Counted from the first letter of the stretch, positions 1 to 9,750 are shown. The stretch: DNA of 64,000 bases from Bog-473 sp036489775 (GCA_036489775.1 DASXFC010000060.1:9853-73852), one strand, 5' to 3'. The notes: generated from the letters alone by a model not told the origin. Numbers and translations: made by a program.

Positions 1-281
1 GTTACAGCCGCCAGTCCGGAGGCACAATGCCGATTCACTGCCGTGCCGGGGGCGCCGACAATGCCAGCCTCGATGGCGGCATGGCGGGCAATGTCGCCAC
101 CACCGGCCAGGGACTCACCGAGGATGACGTCATCGATCGAGGCGGCATCCACGCCAGATCTCGCCATGGCTTCGCGGATGACATGGCTGGCCAAATCGAA
201 CGGGTCCGTGTCGGCCAGGCTGCCTTTGCGCGCCGTCCCGATTGCGGTCCGACAGGCAGAAATGATCACGGCGTCTGGCAA
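1..281 (-). CDS. Acetyl-CoA acetyltransferase (thiolase), N-terminal part
   Basis: This is the N-terminal third of a thiolase, cut by the window edge; it would cleave 3-ketoacyl-CoA or condense two acyl-CoA units. The reading frame begins with DAVIISACRTAIG, runs through GESLAGGGDIARHAAIEAG and reaches NRHCASGLAAV, which carries the nucleophilic cysteine of the family. A TTG at 279-281 preceded by a GAAGGGGG-like ribosome site is the likeliest start, because no ATG or GTG lies closer to the conserved N-terminus. It is transcribed away from the P450 gene that follows, with about 150 bp between them. The family call is firm; the substrate is unknown. Confidence 0.85.
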   Translation of the reverse strand, partial: MPDAVIISACRTAIGTARKGSLADTDPFDLASHVIREAMARSGVDAASIDDVILGESLAGGGDIARHAAIEAGIVGAPGTAVNRHCASGLAAV

Positions 282-433
282 GGCGTGGACCCCCTTCGTC
301 TCGCGGAGCTCAGTTCATTTGACGCTCTCAGCGGGGGTAGAATATGCTTCTCCGTTAGCAAAAGTCAAGACTGCGGTATTTGCGATGTCCCGTGATTGCA
401 CTAATACTGGCCTGGTCGCGAGTTGGGGGTTCC

Positions 434-1633
434 ATGTCGCAAAGCACCATCGAGTTCGATCCCTTTTCGGACACCTTTTTTGACGATCCCTACGCGACCT
501 ATGCTCGAATGCGAGACGACGCGCCGGTCTACTTCAATGAGAATTACGGCTTCTACGCCCTGTCCCGGCATGCCGATGTCGTAACCGCCCACGGCGATCC
601 GATGCGCTTTGTTAGCTCGTATGGGATCACGCTCGAGCTGCTCCTCCAGAAGCAGCCCATGGTCACCAACATGATGATCGTGATGGATCCGCCCGAGCAC
701 ACTCGCCAGCGCAAGCTGGTGAGCCAGGCCTTCAGCCGCAACGCCATCGGTAGCCTCGAACCGCTGATCGCCGAAGTGATTGACGGATACCTCGACGCCC
801 TCACGGGTCGCAAGGATTTCGACCTGGTGACCGAATTCGCCGCCCTCTTTCCGGTCGAGGTGATTTCCACCATCCTTGGCGTCCCTGAAGGCGAGCGTCA
901 GCAGGTTCGTGTGTGGGTCGACACGTTCTTGCACCGAGAGGAGGGGAACCCCAACACCACCCAGGAGGGCATGGAGGCATCCCTCCACATGGCCGGTTAC
1001 TTCTTGGACCTGGCCAAACTCAAGCGGCGCGAACCAGATGGTCGCCTGATCAGCAAGCTCACTGAGGCGGTCCTCGCCGACGAAGATGGAAACGACCAAC
1101 ATCTGAGCGACGATGACGTGGCGGCCTTCTCCGTCCTCATTGCCGGTGCGGGATCAGAGACGGTGACCAAGCTGATTGGGAGTGGAGTTGTCCTCTTCGA
1201 CCAACACCCAGATCAGTGGGGACTGGTGCAGGCAGACAAGTCCGCCATCCCGCACGCCGTCGAAGAAATACTGCGGATGCACCCACCATCTCAATATCAG
1301 GGTCGCTTTGCCCTTGAAGCGGTTGAGTTCGAAGGTGGCACCATCCCGGCCAACTCCCCCGTGCTCCTCCTCACCGGCTCGGCCACCCGGGATCCCCGTG
1401 TCTATGAGCAACCTGACACCTTCGACATCGGGCGGGGCGGGCGAACAACATTGGCGTTCGGCTACGGCGTCCACGGCTGCCTAGGGGCCTGGCTAGCCCG
1501 CCTCGAATCCAATCTTGCGTTCGAAGGGATCAGAGCCCGCTGGCCCCATTTCGAAGTGCAGCACGATGGGTTGCGAAGAGTCAACATGTCAAACGTGGCC
1601 GGTTACTCAAGCGTCCCTGTTGTCGCGCCCTAA
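434..1633 (+). CDS. Cytochrome P450
   Basis: A soluble bacterial P450 of 399 residues that would hydroxylate a small hydrophobic substrate using electrons from a ferredoxin. The I-helix motif AGAGSET, the K-helix ExxR (EEILR) and the heme loop FGYGVHGCLG with the ligand Cys near residue 349 are all present, and length fits the class I family. I chose the ATG at 434, preceded by GGGGGT, because the frame upstream does not look like a P450 N-terminus. The acyl-CoA synthetase gene starts 16 bp after its stop, so the two are probably co-transcribed. No ferredoxin gene is visible nearby. Confidence 0.93.
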   Translation: MSQSTIEFDPFSDTFFDDPYATYARMRDDAPVYFNENYGFYALSRHADVVTAHGDPMRFVSSYGITLELLLQKQPMVTNMMIVMDPPEHTRQRKLVSQAFSRNAIGSLEPLIAEVIDGYLDALTGRKDFDLVTEFAALFPVEVISTILGVPEGERQQVRVWVDTFLHREEGNPNTTQEGMEASLHMAGYFLDLAKLKRREPDGRLISKLTEAVLADEDGNDQHLSDDDVAAFSVLIAGAGSETVTKLIGSGVVLFDQHPDQWGLVQADKSAIPHAVEEILRMHPPSQYQGRFALEAVEFEGGTIPANSPVLLLTGSATRDPRVYEQPDTFDIGRGGRTTLAFGYGVHGCLGAWLARLESNLAFEGIRARWPHFEVQHDGLRRVNMSNVAGYSSVPVVAP

Positions 1634-1649
1634 CAGCGAGCCGCTAGCC

Positions 1650-3272
1650 ATGACCGATCCCTTGCGAAAGTACGGTCTGCCGCTCGACCTCGAGGACGTG
1701 CCGGCGACGGTGCCCGAAGCACTTGGGCTGCGAGCCCAAAGGCCCGACGATCCATTCGTCGTGGGTCCTGACTTCCGATTGACCTTTGGTCAAGCCGATG
1801 CCAAGAGTGCCCTCCTCGCCTGTCAGTTGCTGGCCGCCGGCATTGGCAAGGGATCTCGGGTTGCCCTGCTGTATCCCAATGGGCCCGATTGGGCGGTGAC
1901 CTGGCTGGCCATGACCCGTATCGGAGCCCTGAGTGTGCCTCTTTCCACCTTTGCGCCCGGGGCTGAGCTGGCCCGCATGATCCGTCACACCGACGTGCAT
2001 GCCCTGCTGATCGGTCCGCGCTTCGGTGATGATGACCTGGCCGCTCGCCTTGTCTCAGGCCTGCCTGATCTGGCCACGAGCGATCACCGACTCGAACTCG
2101 AAGATGCACCGTTCCTTCGCTGGGTCCACGTCGACGGTGATCACGCCCCGGCGTGGTCCCGGTCCCTTCCTGAACCGATGGCACGCCCTGTTCTTCTGGC
2201 GGCCGAGAAGGAAGTATCCCCTGCCGACGCCTTGGCCATCATTAATACCTCCGGCGCAACGGCAGCCCCAAAGGCCGTAGTGCATAGTCATGGATCCCTC
2301 GTCCGACATGCCGCACTTCTGGCCCGACGCCGCGGCCTTACCAACGAGGACCGGATTTATTCACCGATGCCGTTTTTCTGGGTCGGAGGGCTCACCATGG
2401 TGTTGCTCGCCGCACTGACCTCGGGCGCCGGAGCGGTCGTACAGGAGCGCTTCGAGCCGGGAGAGGCGCTCGATCTCATCGAACGCGAGCGGGTGACTCA
2501 AGTGTCCTGCTGGCCCAATGCGGCGCGCCAGATGGCCGACCATCCGTCCTTCGTTGGACGGGACCTGCGCGCTGTTCGAGGGGGCACTCTGGTCGAAGCG
2601 CTCCCAGCTGAGTACCGTCCACCAACGGCGAATCGTGCACCGATGCCACTCGGGATGACCGAGACCGGTGGGCCCCACACAGGACCCGACGACGCTTACG
2701 CCATCCTGTCTGAATCACTCGCGGGCACGCTTGGGCGTTCACTGCCCGGGATGGAACACGTCGTCGTCGACACTGAGTCCGGGCTTGAGCTCTCGGCCGG
2801 CGCCGAGGGCGAACTCATGGTGCGGGGCGCCTTCCTCATGGACGGTTTCTACAAACGGGAACGACATGAGGTCTTCACACCCGACGGTTGGTATGCCACC
2901 GGTGACCAGGGGTGGTTTGGCGAGGATGAACATCTCCGATTCACCGGTCGCCGGACGGCAATGATCAAGACCGGCGGGTCAAACGTTTCTCCGGCCGAAG
3001 TTGAGTTGGCGCTGGCCCAGCTCGACGGTGTGCGTGAGGCATTTGTGTTCGCCATCCCGGCTGCCGAGCGTGGAGAAGACGTCGCAGCGGTCGTGGTGTC
3101 CGAAGGTTCCACCCCGATCGAAGCACATGAACTCAGGGAGTCACTGCGTGAAGTTCTGTCGAGTTACAAGATCCCTCGCCATGTCCGGGTCATCGCCGAA
3201 GTGGATCTTCCCAAGCTGCCAACTGGCAAGGCTGACCTCGTCTCCCTGCGCGATCTCTTTAAGGAGACTTGA
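1650..3272 (+). CDS. Acyl-CoA synthetase / AMP-dependent ligase
   Basis: A 540-residue ANL-superfamily enzyme that would activate a carboxylic acid through an acyl-adenylate to its CoA thioester. The phosphate-binding loop reads NTSGATAAPKA, a variant of the usual TSGTTGxPKG. The A5-like GMTETGG, the hinge region around YATGDQGWF and the C-terminal lysine motif PTGKAD are present. The ATG at 1650 was chosen because homology-like sequence starts there. It follows the P450 closely and converges on a reverse-strand dehydrogenase, so P450 and ligase form a two-gene unit. Substrate is not predictable from sequence. Confidence 0.9.
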   Translation: MTDPLRKYGLPLDLEDVPATVPEALGLRAQRPDDPFVVGPDFRLTFGQADAKSALLACQLLAAGIGKGSRVALLYPNGPDWAVTWLAMTRIGALSVPLSTFAPGAELARMIRHTDVHALLIGPRFGDDDLAARLVSGLPDLATSDHRLELEDAPFLRWVHVDGDHAPAWSRSLPEPMARPVLLAAEKEVSPADALAIINTSGATAAPKAVVHSHGSLVRHAALLARRRGLTNEDRIYSPMPFFWVGGLTMVLLAALTSGAGAVVQERFEPGEALDLIERERVTQVSCWPNAARQMADHPSFVGRDLRAVRGGTLVEALPAEYRPPTANRAPMPLGMTETGGPHTGPDDAYAILSESLAGTLGRSLPGMEHVVVDTESGLELSAGAEGELMVRGAFLMDGFYKRERHEVFTPDGWYATGDQGWFGEDEHLRFTGRRTAMIKTGGSNVSPAEVELALAQLDGVREAFVFAIPAAERGEDVAAVVVSEGSTPIEAHELRESLREVLSSYKIPRHVRVIAEVDLPKLPTGKADLVSLRDLFKET

Positions 3273-3285
3273 AGCGTAAGGCGAT

Positions 3286-4035
3286 TTAGATTCCCATCCC
3301 CAATCCGCCATCGACCGGGATAACGGCGCCTGTCACGTACGACGCGTCGTCGTGCAGAAGGACGGCAACCATGTGCGCCAGCTCTTCGGGTCGGCCAAAT
3401 CGTCCAACGGGAACGTTGTCGGCGATGGCCTCTCCGTCGGTCAGGGTGAGTTCGTTCAGCAGGTCGGTGGAGAATCCGCCAGGCATCAGACAGTTGACCG
3501 TGATGCCCGCCCGTGCGACGGTTCTGGCCAGCGACCTGGTCAAGCCCACCAGCCCTGCTTTGCCGGCGGCGTAGTCGATCTGAAATGGGCTGCCCATAAC
3601 GGCGGTGATTGACCCGATATTGACGATTCGGCCGAATCGGGCTTGGCGCATTGGCACGATGGCCGCTTGGGCCAAATGGAAGGCCCCGGAGAGATTGACT
3701 TGGAGACTGGCGTCCCATGCCTCGGGTGTGAGATCGACCAGCTTGGTCTCGCGGAGCGTGCCCGCATTGTTGACCAGGTAGTCGATGCGACCGTGGATGG
3801 CCACCACGTTAGAGATCAGCTGCTGGCACGAGACTGGGTCGCTCACATCGACGCGGATAGTGGTGAGAGCACCAGATGACTCCAGATCCCCGGCGAATCG
3901 TTCTGCCGCGGCATCATCTTGGCGGTACGCGGCCGCGACCGTCACGCCGTCGTTCAGGAGGCGAGCTGATATAGCGGCGCCAAGACCACGGGTCCCTCCG
4001 GTCACCACGGCTACTCGAGGGCCGGATTCAGCCAC
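3286..4035 (-). CDS. Short-chain dehydrogenase/reductase (FabG-like)
   Basis: A 249-residue NAD(P)-dependent oxidoreductase of the classical SDR family. The cofactor motif TGGTRGLG lies at the N-terminus, NNAG follows near residue 90, and the catalytic Ser and YAAGK are in place. The C-terminal segment YVTGAVIPVDGGLGMG is typical of FabG-like members. The GTG start overlaps the end of the enoyl-CoA hydratase gene by 8 bp, so translation is coupled. It is the last gene of a reverse-strand operon that starts with the aldehyde dehydrogenase near 8398; a 3-hydroxyacyl-CoA or alcohol substrate is plausible from context. Confidence 0.9.
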   Translation of the reverse strand: MAESGPRVAVVTGGTRGLGAAISARLLNDGVTVAAAYRQDDAAAERFAGDLESSGALTTIRVDVSDPVSCQQLISNVVAIHGRIDYLVNNAGTLRETKLVDLTPEAWDASLQVNLSGAFHLAQAAIVPMRQARFGRIVNIGSITAVMGSPFQIDYAAGKAGLVGLTRSLARTVARAGITVNCLMPGGFSTDLLNELTLTDGEAIADNVPVGRFGRPEELAHMVAVLLHDDASYVTGAVIPVDGGLGMGI

Positions 4036-4810
4036 CCTTTCGCCTTTCAGCCTGTGCCTCTACCAGTGCATGCACTTCAGGAGTGTCGAAGCTCTCCTCT
4101 TCGGCGCTCAGGGTCGATTCAAGGGCTGCGTTGGCTGCCGCCACGAGTTGAAGATTGAGGGCGCGCTTGGTTGCCCTCACCGAATGTGACGAGAGTTCGC
4201 TCAATCTCTTGGCCAAAGCCATCGACTCGGCGTGAAGCTCATGTCGAGGCACGACCCGATGAATCAAGCCCAGCCGGTGAGCTTCGAGCGCCGGCATCCG
4301 GTCGCCCGTCAGAAGGTACACCCGAGCGGCGGGGAGGCCAGCCAAGATGGGCCAGGCGATGGCGCCGCCGTCACCCGGTACAAGGCCAATCTTGACCCGT
4401 GGTTCAGCCAGGTACGCATCATCGGCCATGAGCACGATGTCGCAGAGCAAGGCCAATGTGGCCCCCGCGCCAACCGCCGGCCCGTTCACGGCAGCGACCA
4501 CCGGAACGTCCAACGCGAGCAGCGCCCAGAAGAGCGACCGACTCGTATCGAGCGTGGCCCGCCGAAGGGCGGGGTCTACTTGCATGCGCTGGATCAGCCC
4601 GAAATCGCCTCCGGCACTGAAGACATCACCGGTCCCGGTGATCACTACAGCCCGCACCTCAGGCTCCGAAGCAATTGCGCGAATGGCCGAGAGGAGGGCT
4701 TCATGAAGGATCCCATCAAGGGCGTTGCGGCTCTCGGGCCGATTCAAGGTAAGCACCCGAACCGCGGTCCCCTCGGACAACAGACCGTTGCCGCTGTCTC
4801 CGGGGCTCAC
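4028..4810 (-). CDS. Enoyl-CoA hydratase/isomerase family protein
   Basis: A 260-residue crotonase-fold protein that would hydrate or isomerise an enoyl-CoA. The oxyanion-hole segments FSAGGDFGLIQ and the later GPAVGAGATLALLCD are recognisable, as is the C-terminal helix region with SHSVRATKRALN. The GTG start shares four bases with the stop of the upstream acyl-CoA dehydrogenase gene (GTGA), which points to translational coupling. Its place between acyl-CoA dehydrogenases and an SDR matches consecutive beta-oxidation steps. Confidence 0.9.
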   Translation of the reverse strand: MSPGDSGNGLLSEGTAVRVLTLNRPESRNALDGILHEALLSAIRAIASEPEVRAVVITGTGDVFSAGGDFGLIQRMQVDPALRRATLDTSRSLFWALLALDVPVVAAVNGPAVGAGATLALLCDIVLMADDAYLAEPRVKIGLVPGDGGAIAWPILAGLPAARVYLLTGDRMPALEAHRLGLIHRVVPRHELHAESMALAKRLSELSSHSVRATKRALNLQLVAAANAALESTLSAEEESFDTPEVHALVEAQAERRKGG

Positions 4811-5787
4811 AGCTGCACCAGTCGAGGTGCCTCACCACGTTCGATCAAGGAGCGACCCACCTGTGGTGCCAACTCATTCGCGCTGCCGAGCAGCCGTTCG
4901 AGGACAAGCGCACGCTTCATGAATTGGTGGAATGGATGCTCCGAGGTGAATCCGATGCCAGCCAGAAGCTGTTGGGTATGGGCGGCAGTGACCGAGACGG
5001 CATTACCAGTCACCACTTTCGCCGTTGCTGCAGCAAGCCAAAGGTCATCTGAATCCCATGCCGTTTCCGCAGTGCATTGCGCTGCCGTGGTCGCCACGTA
5101 TGCCTCCACGAGCTTGTGGCGTACCGCCTGAAAGGTGCCGACCAAACGGCCGAACTGCACCCGCTCTGAAACGTGCCATCGCGCCTGCTCGATCATGACG
5201 AACAGGTCGCCAACGATCTGGTGGCAGAGCGCCAGCCGGCCGCGGGCTTGCGCGACGCCCCACCAACTGCTGGCCACTTCCATTTGAGCCACCACCACAT
5301 GCCCCGAGACGGTTCCGGACACTTCGCTCACGTCGAGACCCGGATCCATCCCGGCTCGCCCGATGACAGCCAACTCGCTTGGATCCACCGAAATGATCGC
5401 GAACCCATCACCGTCTTGGGGACGCACCGCCAGGACGAGAGGGGAGGTGACATCACGGGGGCCAACAAGCAGGCCGTTCACGGTGACGGTGTCGTCCCTT
5501 TGCACACCGGCTACCGAGCTCTTCGGTCGAGGGAGCACCACGTTGGCCCCGCCATCGACGCCGATGCGCCCAAGGTCGGCGGCCAACACATCGTGCAGTC
5601 CAGCCGACCAGTGGCCCGTCCGTCCTTGGGCGCTGAACAACGCCCGGATCGCCGCATCCGGGTCAGTTGTCAGTACCTCCAACCATCCGAAATCATCCAA
5701 TAACGAGGTGAGCTGGCGCCCGTCAGCGGATTGGGCCATCTCGAAGAGGGTGTCGTCGAGCAGCTTTAACTCGTGTACATCCATCAC
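4807..5787 (-). CDS. Acyl-CoA dehydrogenase-like protein, short form
   Basis: At 326 residues this is shorter than ordinary acyl-CoA dehydrogenases (about 380). The C-terminal helical domain is clear (FGRLVGTFQAVRHKLVE, then a GFTSEHPFHQFMKRA segment), while the N-terminal and middle parts are weakly conserved. Such shortened partners usually pair with a full-length subunit to make alpha2beta2 acyl-CoA dehydrogenases, as in actinobacterial steroid side-chain degradation. The adjacent gene upstream is a full-length dehydrogenase whose stop overlaps this start, so a heteromeric enzyme is likely. Start may be GTG 5787 or ATG 5784. Confidence 0.82.
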   Translation of the reverse strand: MMDVHELKLLDDTLFEMAQSADGRQLTSLLDDFGWLEVLTTDPDAAIRALFSAQGRTGHWSAGLHDVLAADLGRIGVDGGANVVLPRPKSSVAGVQRDDTVTVNGLLVGPRDVTSPLVLAVRPQDGDGFAIISVDPSELAVIGRAGMDPGLDVSEVSGTVSGHVVVAQMEVASSWWGVAQARGRLALCHQIVGDLFVMIEQARWHVSERVQFGRLVGTFQAVRHKLVEAYVATTAAQCTAETAWDSDDLWLAAATAKVVTGNAVSVTAAHTQQLLAGIGFTSEHPFHQFMKRALVLERLLGSANELAPQVGRSLIERGEAPRLVQL

Positions 5788-6947
5788 GGCACCTTGGGGA
5801 GGTCCAAAAGACGCGAGGCGACGATCTCACGTTGGATCTCACTCGTGCCGCCGTAAATAGTGGCCGCCCGCGAATACGCCCATTCTTTTCGGTAGCGATC
5901 GGCCAGAGGCGAGTCGTCGAACTCGACTACGCCGGGCAGGACGAGCCGAGCCACCTCAAAGACTGACTGGTCCGCCGCCGCAATGAGGATCTTGTCAATG
6001 GACGAATCGGCCGCCTGGAGATCACCGGTGGCCACCCGTTGTTGAGTGGATCTGGACCGGGCTCGCAGGGCCGACACATCAGCGAATGCTTGACCTATGG
6101 CCCGTTGCGCCGCCACATCGTCGGCATCGGCGATACCCGCAATCTCTCCGAGGTGATGGAGGAGCCAGCTGGCTCGTTGCCAGAAAATAGGACCCCGTTC
6201 ACATGCCAAGATGTACTGGGCTACTCGCCACCCATCTCCTTGGGAGCCCAGCAGTCGAGTTCCGGGAACAGGGACCTGGTCGAAGAATGTTTCACAAAAC
6301 TCATCTACGCCGGCCATGGTGTCCAGCGGTCGCACCGTGATACCGGCGCTGTCCATGTCGACAAAGAAGGCGCTCATGCCGCGAGAGCCGGTGCCCTCAC
6401 CTTCGGTTCGGGCCAACACGATGCATCGGGCCGCATGGTGAGCCCAGCTCGTCCACAGCTTCTGACCCTGTAGTACCCAGTCATTGCCTTCTTTGACGGC
6501 GGTCGTCCGCAACGATCCAAGATCACTTCCGGCTTCGGGCTCGGAGAAGCCCTGACACCAGGTCTCATCGCCTCGGAGCATGGGCGGGACCACCTCGGCG
6601 GCGAGTGAACCGTTGGCATATTCGATCACTGCTGGCCCGAGAACTTCCGTCATCGAGTACGCGGCGCTATGCACCAGACCCCGGCCGGTCAGCTCTTCGC
6701 CGAGGACTGCTCGAAAGAGCGAACTACCCCCCAGTCCTCCGACCGCGGTCGGCCACCCCCAGCGCATCCAGCCCTCGTCGAAAAGGAGTTGCTGGACCCG
6801 GCGCTGGTGGGCCAGTAGTTCATCCGTGCTGCCGTGGTCGTCGTAGGGGGGTTTTAGCTCTGCACAGTGCTGTTCTATCCATGCCACCAGAGCCGCCCGA
6901 AACTCATCCGTCGTGGCGCTGCCGAAATCTCTCTCGTTCACGGCCAC
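5784..6947 (-). CDS. Acyl-CoA dehydrogenase
   Basis: A 387-residue FAD enzyme that would desaturate an acyl-CoA at the alpha-beta position, passing electrons to electron-transfer flavoprotein. The flavin-binding stretch GFSEPEAGSDLGSLRT and LQGQKLWTSWAHHA is typical, as is the C-terminal IYGGTSEIQREIVASRLL. It overlaps the downstream short dehydrogenase by four bases and the upstream aldehyde dehydrogenase by ten, so three genes are tightly coupled. The likely start is a GTG; another GTG lies two codons inside. Confidence 0.9.
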   Translation of the reverse strand: MAVNERDFGSATTDEFRAALVAWIEQHCAELKPPYDDHGSTDELLAHQRRVQQLLFDEGWMRWGWPTAVGGLGGSSLFRAVLGEELTGRGLVHSAAYSMTEVLGPAVIEYANGSLAAEVVPPMLRGDETWCQGFSEPEAGSDLGSLRTTAVKEGNDWVLQGQKLWTSWAHHAARCIVLARTEGEGTGSRGMSAFFVDMDSAGITVRPLDTMAGVDEFCETFFDQVPVPGTRLLGSQGDGWRVAQYILACERGPIFWQRASWLLHHLGEIAGIADADDVAAQRAIGQAFADVSALRARSRSTQQRVATGDLQAADSSIDKILIAAADQSVFEVARLVLPGVVEFDDSPLADRYRKEWAYSRAATIYGGTSEIQREIVASRLLDLPKVP

Positions 6948-8398
6948 CTCTCGACAACAACCTTGGTTTGCGTGAAGAACTCGACGGCGTGATGGCCATG
7001 TGCATGAAGGTCGCCAAAGAAGCTATCGCCCCATCCGCTGAACGGGAAGGACGACATGGGTTGAGCGACTCCGACATTGACCCCAACGTTGCCGACCTCG
7101 GCCTCGTATCGGAACTGGCGCGCTGATCGCCCACTCGTTGTGAACAAGCACGCCATGTTTCCGTATCGGCCCGAGTTGATGAGGGACAGCGCCTCGTCCA
7201 GGTCAACGGCCCGCATGATGCCGAGTACGGGGCCGAACACTTCAGTTTCAGCCAGGGTGCTCTCCGGCGCCACGTGATCGAGAACGGTGGCGCCGACAAA
7301 GAAGCCCTTCTCGTGACCTTGCACCGAGACTCCCCTCCCGTCAACGAGGACATCGGCTCCGTCGCTCCCGCCCTGGTCGATCAGATTCTCTACCCTCTGC
7401 ACGCTGTCGGCAGTGATCACTGGGCCCAACTCGACCCCGTCGACCATCCCGTTGCCCAAGGTTCTGGACCGAGCCAGCCGACTGATTGCCTCGGCGAACG
7501 GATCGCCAGCCGAACCTACGGCGATCATCGAGCCGCCAGCAAGGCATCGCTGACCGGCGTTGCCGAATGCACTCTCGGCGGCGATCGTCGCCACGGCATC
7601 GATTGATGCGTCAGGCAGAATGACCAGCGAATTCTTGGCCCCTCCCTGCGCCTGGACTCGCTTTCCGGCGGCCGCGGCCCTGGCATAGACCGAGCGTGCA
7701 GCCGGTGTGGAACCGACAAAACTCACGGCCCGCACATCGGGGTGGTCGATGAGAAGCTCCGATGTCGCCACACCTCCGTGCACCAGGCTCACCACGCCAG
7801 GAGGAAAGTCCAGGGCATCGAGAAGTTCGAACAGCAGTTCGGCCGTGCGAGGTGTGCGTTCGGATGCCTTGAGGACAAAGGGATTGCCACAGGCCACCGC
7901 GTAAGGCAGGAACCAACAGGGGATCATGATCGGGAAGTTGAACGGAGCGATAGCCAGGCAGACGCCGACCGGTTGACGGATCAGCATCTCGTCCACTCCG
8001 CAGGCGATGTCTTCGGCAAAGCGCCCCTGAAGGTTCGCCGGAGTTCCACAGGCCATTTCCACGTTGTCGATGGCACGACGGACCTCACCCCGGGCCTCAC
8101 TCAGGACTTTTCCATGCTCTTCGGTGATGCAACGGGCCAGGTCTTCGGTTCGCTGCTCCAACAGGCCCTTGAGCTTGTAGAGCCACTGGGCCCGATCATT
8201 GGCGGGAGTGCGCCGCCAGCCGGGAAGGGCAGCACTGGCCGCCTCGAGGGCGGTGTCGATATCGCTGCGAGAACTGAACCGGACCTTGGCGATGACCTCG
8301 CCAGTAGCCGGATCCCATACCTCCGTCGCCTGCTCGCCAGTCGGTGCGCACCATTTGCCCCCGACGTAGTTCCGAACCTCTGCGATCTGGCCGTTCAT
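6938..8398 (-). CDS. mmsA: Methylmalonate-semialdehyde dehydrogenase (CoA-acylating) type
   Basis: A 486-residue aldehyde dehydrogenase of the CoA-dependent methylmalonate/malonate-semialdehyde class, which oxidises the semialdehyde to propionyl- or acetyl-CoA with NAD+. The class marker GGAKN (QAQGGAKNSLVILPDA) and the catalytic Cys in NAGQRCLAGG are visible. I chose ATG 8398 with an AAGGGGTG ribosome site; the frame extends upstream without family similarity. First gene of the reverse operon ending at 3286. The class is well supported, but the role may be another acyl semialdehyde in this pathway. Confidence 0.88.
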   Translation of the reverse strand: MNGQIAEVRNYVGGKWCAPTGEQATEVWDPATGEVIAKVRFSSRSDIDTALEAASAALPGWRRTPANDRAQWLYKLKGLLEQRTEDLARCITEEHGKVLSEARGEVRRAIDNVEMACGTPANLQGRFAEDIACGVDEMLIRQPVGVCLAIAPFNFPIMIPCWFLPYAVACGNPFVLKASERTPRTAELLFELLDALDFPPGVVSLVHGGVATSELLIDHPDVRAVSFVGSTPAARSVYARAAAAGKRVQAQGGAKNSLVILPDASIDAVATIAAESAFGNAGQRCLAGGSMIAVGSAGDPFAEAISRLARSRTLGNGMVDGVELGPVITADSVQRVENLIDQGGSDGADVLVDGRGVSVQGHEKGFFVGATVLDHVAPESTLAETEVFGPVLGIMRAVDLDEALSLINSGRYGNMACLFTTSGRSARQFRYEAEVGNVGVNVGVAQPMSSFPFSGWGDSFFGDLHAHGHHAVEFFTQTKVVVERWP

Positions 8399-8519
8399 TG
8401 CACACCCCTTGATCCATGGACGCGAGACATCGTGACTGTGCGGGACTCCGATTGGCTCCAACGAGTCTGCATACTATTGTATTGAGAGGATCATCACATT
8501 CTCATAGTTTGGGGGAAAC

Positions 8520-9698
8520 ATGGACCGCCGACAGCTGCAGGGCCAAGTCTTCGATGCTGACAACCACATGTACGAGCCCAAAGAGGCTCTGACGCAGTTC
8601 CTGCCCGACCCCTACCGTGGCGCGATCAAATACGTCGAGGTCGATGGGCGGACCAAGATTGCTGTCCGCGGCCAGATCAGCGACTACATCCCCAACCCCA
8701 CATTCGACCGGGTGGCCGCCCCCGGGGCCCAAGAGGACTACTTCCGCAATGGCAATCCTGAGGGAAAGTCGCACCGAGAGGTCATGGGATCCTCGATCGA
8801 GTGCCTTCCCGCCTTCAGGGAACCGAAGTCCCGCCTCGAACTCATGGACGACCAAGGACTCGACCGAACGCTCATGTTCCCGACCTTGGCCAGCCTGGTC
8901 GAAGAACGTTTCCGCGATGATCCCGAGGCGACCCACGTGGTCATTCATGCCCTGAACGAATGGCTCCACGAGGTGTGGTCCTTCAACTACCAAGGTCGGA
9001 TCTACACGACTCCGATCATTACCCTGCCGATCGTCGAATTGGCCGTCAAGGAACTGGAATGGGTCCTCGAACGCGGCGGGCGCGCCGTCCTCATTCGACC
9101 GGCACCGGTTCCTGGCTTCAAGGGCCCGCGTTCCTTCGGCCATCCCGAGTTCGATCCATTCTGGGAACTCGCCCAGTCAGAGAAGGTCCTGGTCACCATG
9201 CACGCCTCGGATAGCGGCTACAGCCGCCAGGTCGGCGAATGGGAGGGGGCCAGCGAATACCAGCCGTTCCAAGTCGCCCCTATGCGCTCCTATTGGAACC
9301 TGGCCCACCAGCCGATGGCCGACGCCGTGGCTGCCCTGGTCTGTCACGGGGCACTCACCCGGTTTCCCGATCTGCGCATCATGTCCGTCGAGAACGGGAG
9401 TGATTGGGTGCCTGGCCTCCTCTCACAACTGGCCGGGGTGTACAAAAAGATGCCCCAGCTCTTTCCCGAAGATCCAATCGCTGCCATCCACCGGAACATG
9501 TTCATCAGCCCGTTCTGGGAGGACGACATCGAGAATCTCGGGAAGTACCTGCCCTCTGACCACATCGTGTTCGGATCAGACTTTCCCCATCCCGAGGGTC
9601 TGGCCGACCCGTTGTCCTACGTCGACCACCTCACGGGATTGAGCGACCAGGACATCAGCAGCTTCATGGGCGCCACGTTGGCCGCCCTGATTGATTAG
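8520..9698 (+). CDS. Amidohydrolase-2 family protein
   Basis: A 392-residue TIM-barrel metal-dependent hydrolase or decarboxylase of the PF04909 type. The N-terminal metal motif is degenerate (DNHMYEP), a histidine-bearing strand lies around VTMHASD, and the C-terminal FGSDFPHPEG supplies the conserved Asp. The ATG at 8520 follows TTGGGGG. It is divergent from mmsA with about 120 bp between the starts, which must hold both promoters. Paralogous in type to the gene at 20517; such proteins are frequent in actinobacterial lipid and terpenoid catabolic clusters, where their reactions are mostly untested. Confidence 0.88.
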   Translation: MDRRQLQGQVFDADNHMYEPKEALTQFLPDPYRGAIKYVEVDGRTKIAVRGQISDYIPNPTFDRVAAPGAQEDYFRNGNPEGKSHREVMGSSIECLPAFREPKSRLELMDDQGLDRTLMFPTLASLVEERFRDDPEATHVVIHALNEWLHEVWSFNYQGRIYTTPIITLPIVELAVKELEWVLERGGRAVLIRPAPVPGFKGPRSFGHPEFDPFWELAQSEKVLVTMHASDSGYSRQVGEWEGASEYQPFQVAPMRSYWNLAHQPMADAVAALVCHGALTRFPDLRIMSVENGSDWVPGLLSQLAGVYKKMPQLFPEDPIAAIHRNMFISPFWEDDIENLGKYLPSDHIVFGSDFPHPEGLADPLSYVDHLTGLSDQDISSFMGATLAALID

Positions 9699-9750
9699 GG
9701 GACGACACAGCCACGGACTCCGAGACAGAGAGATTGACTCTTCACGCCCA

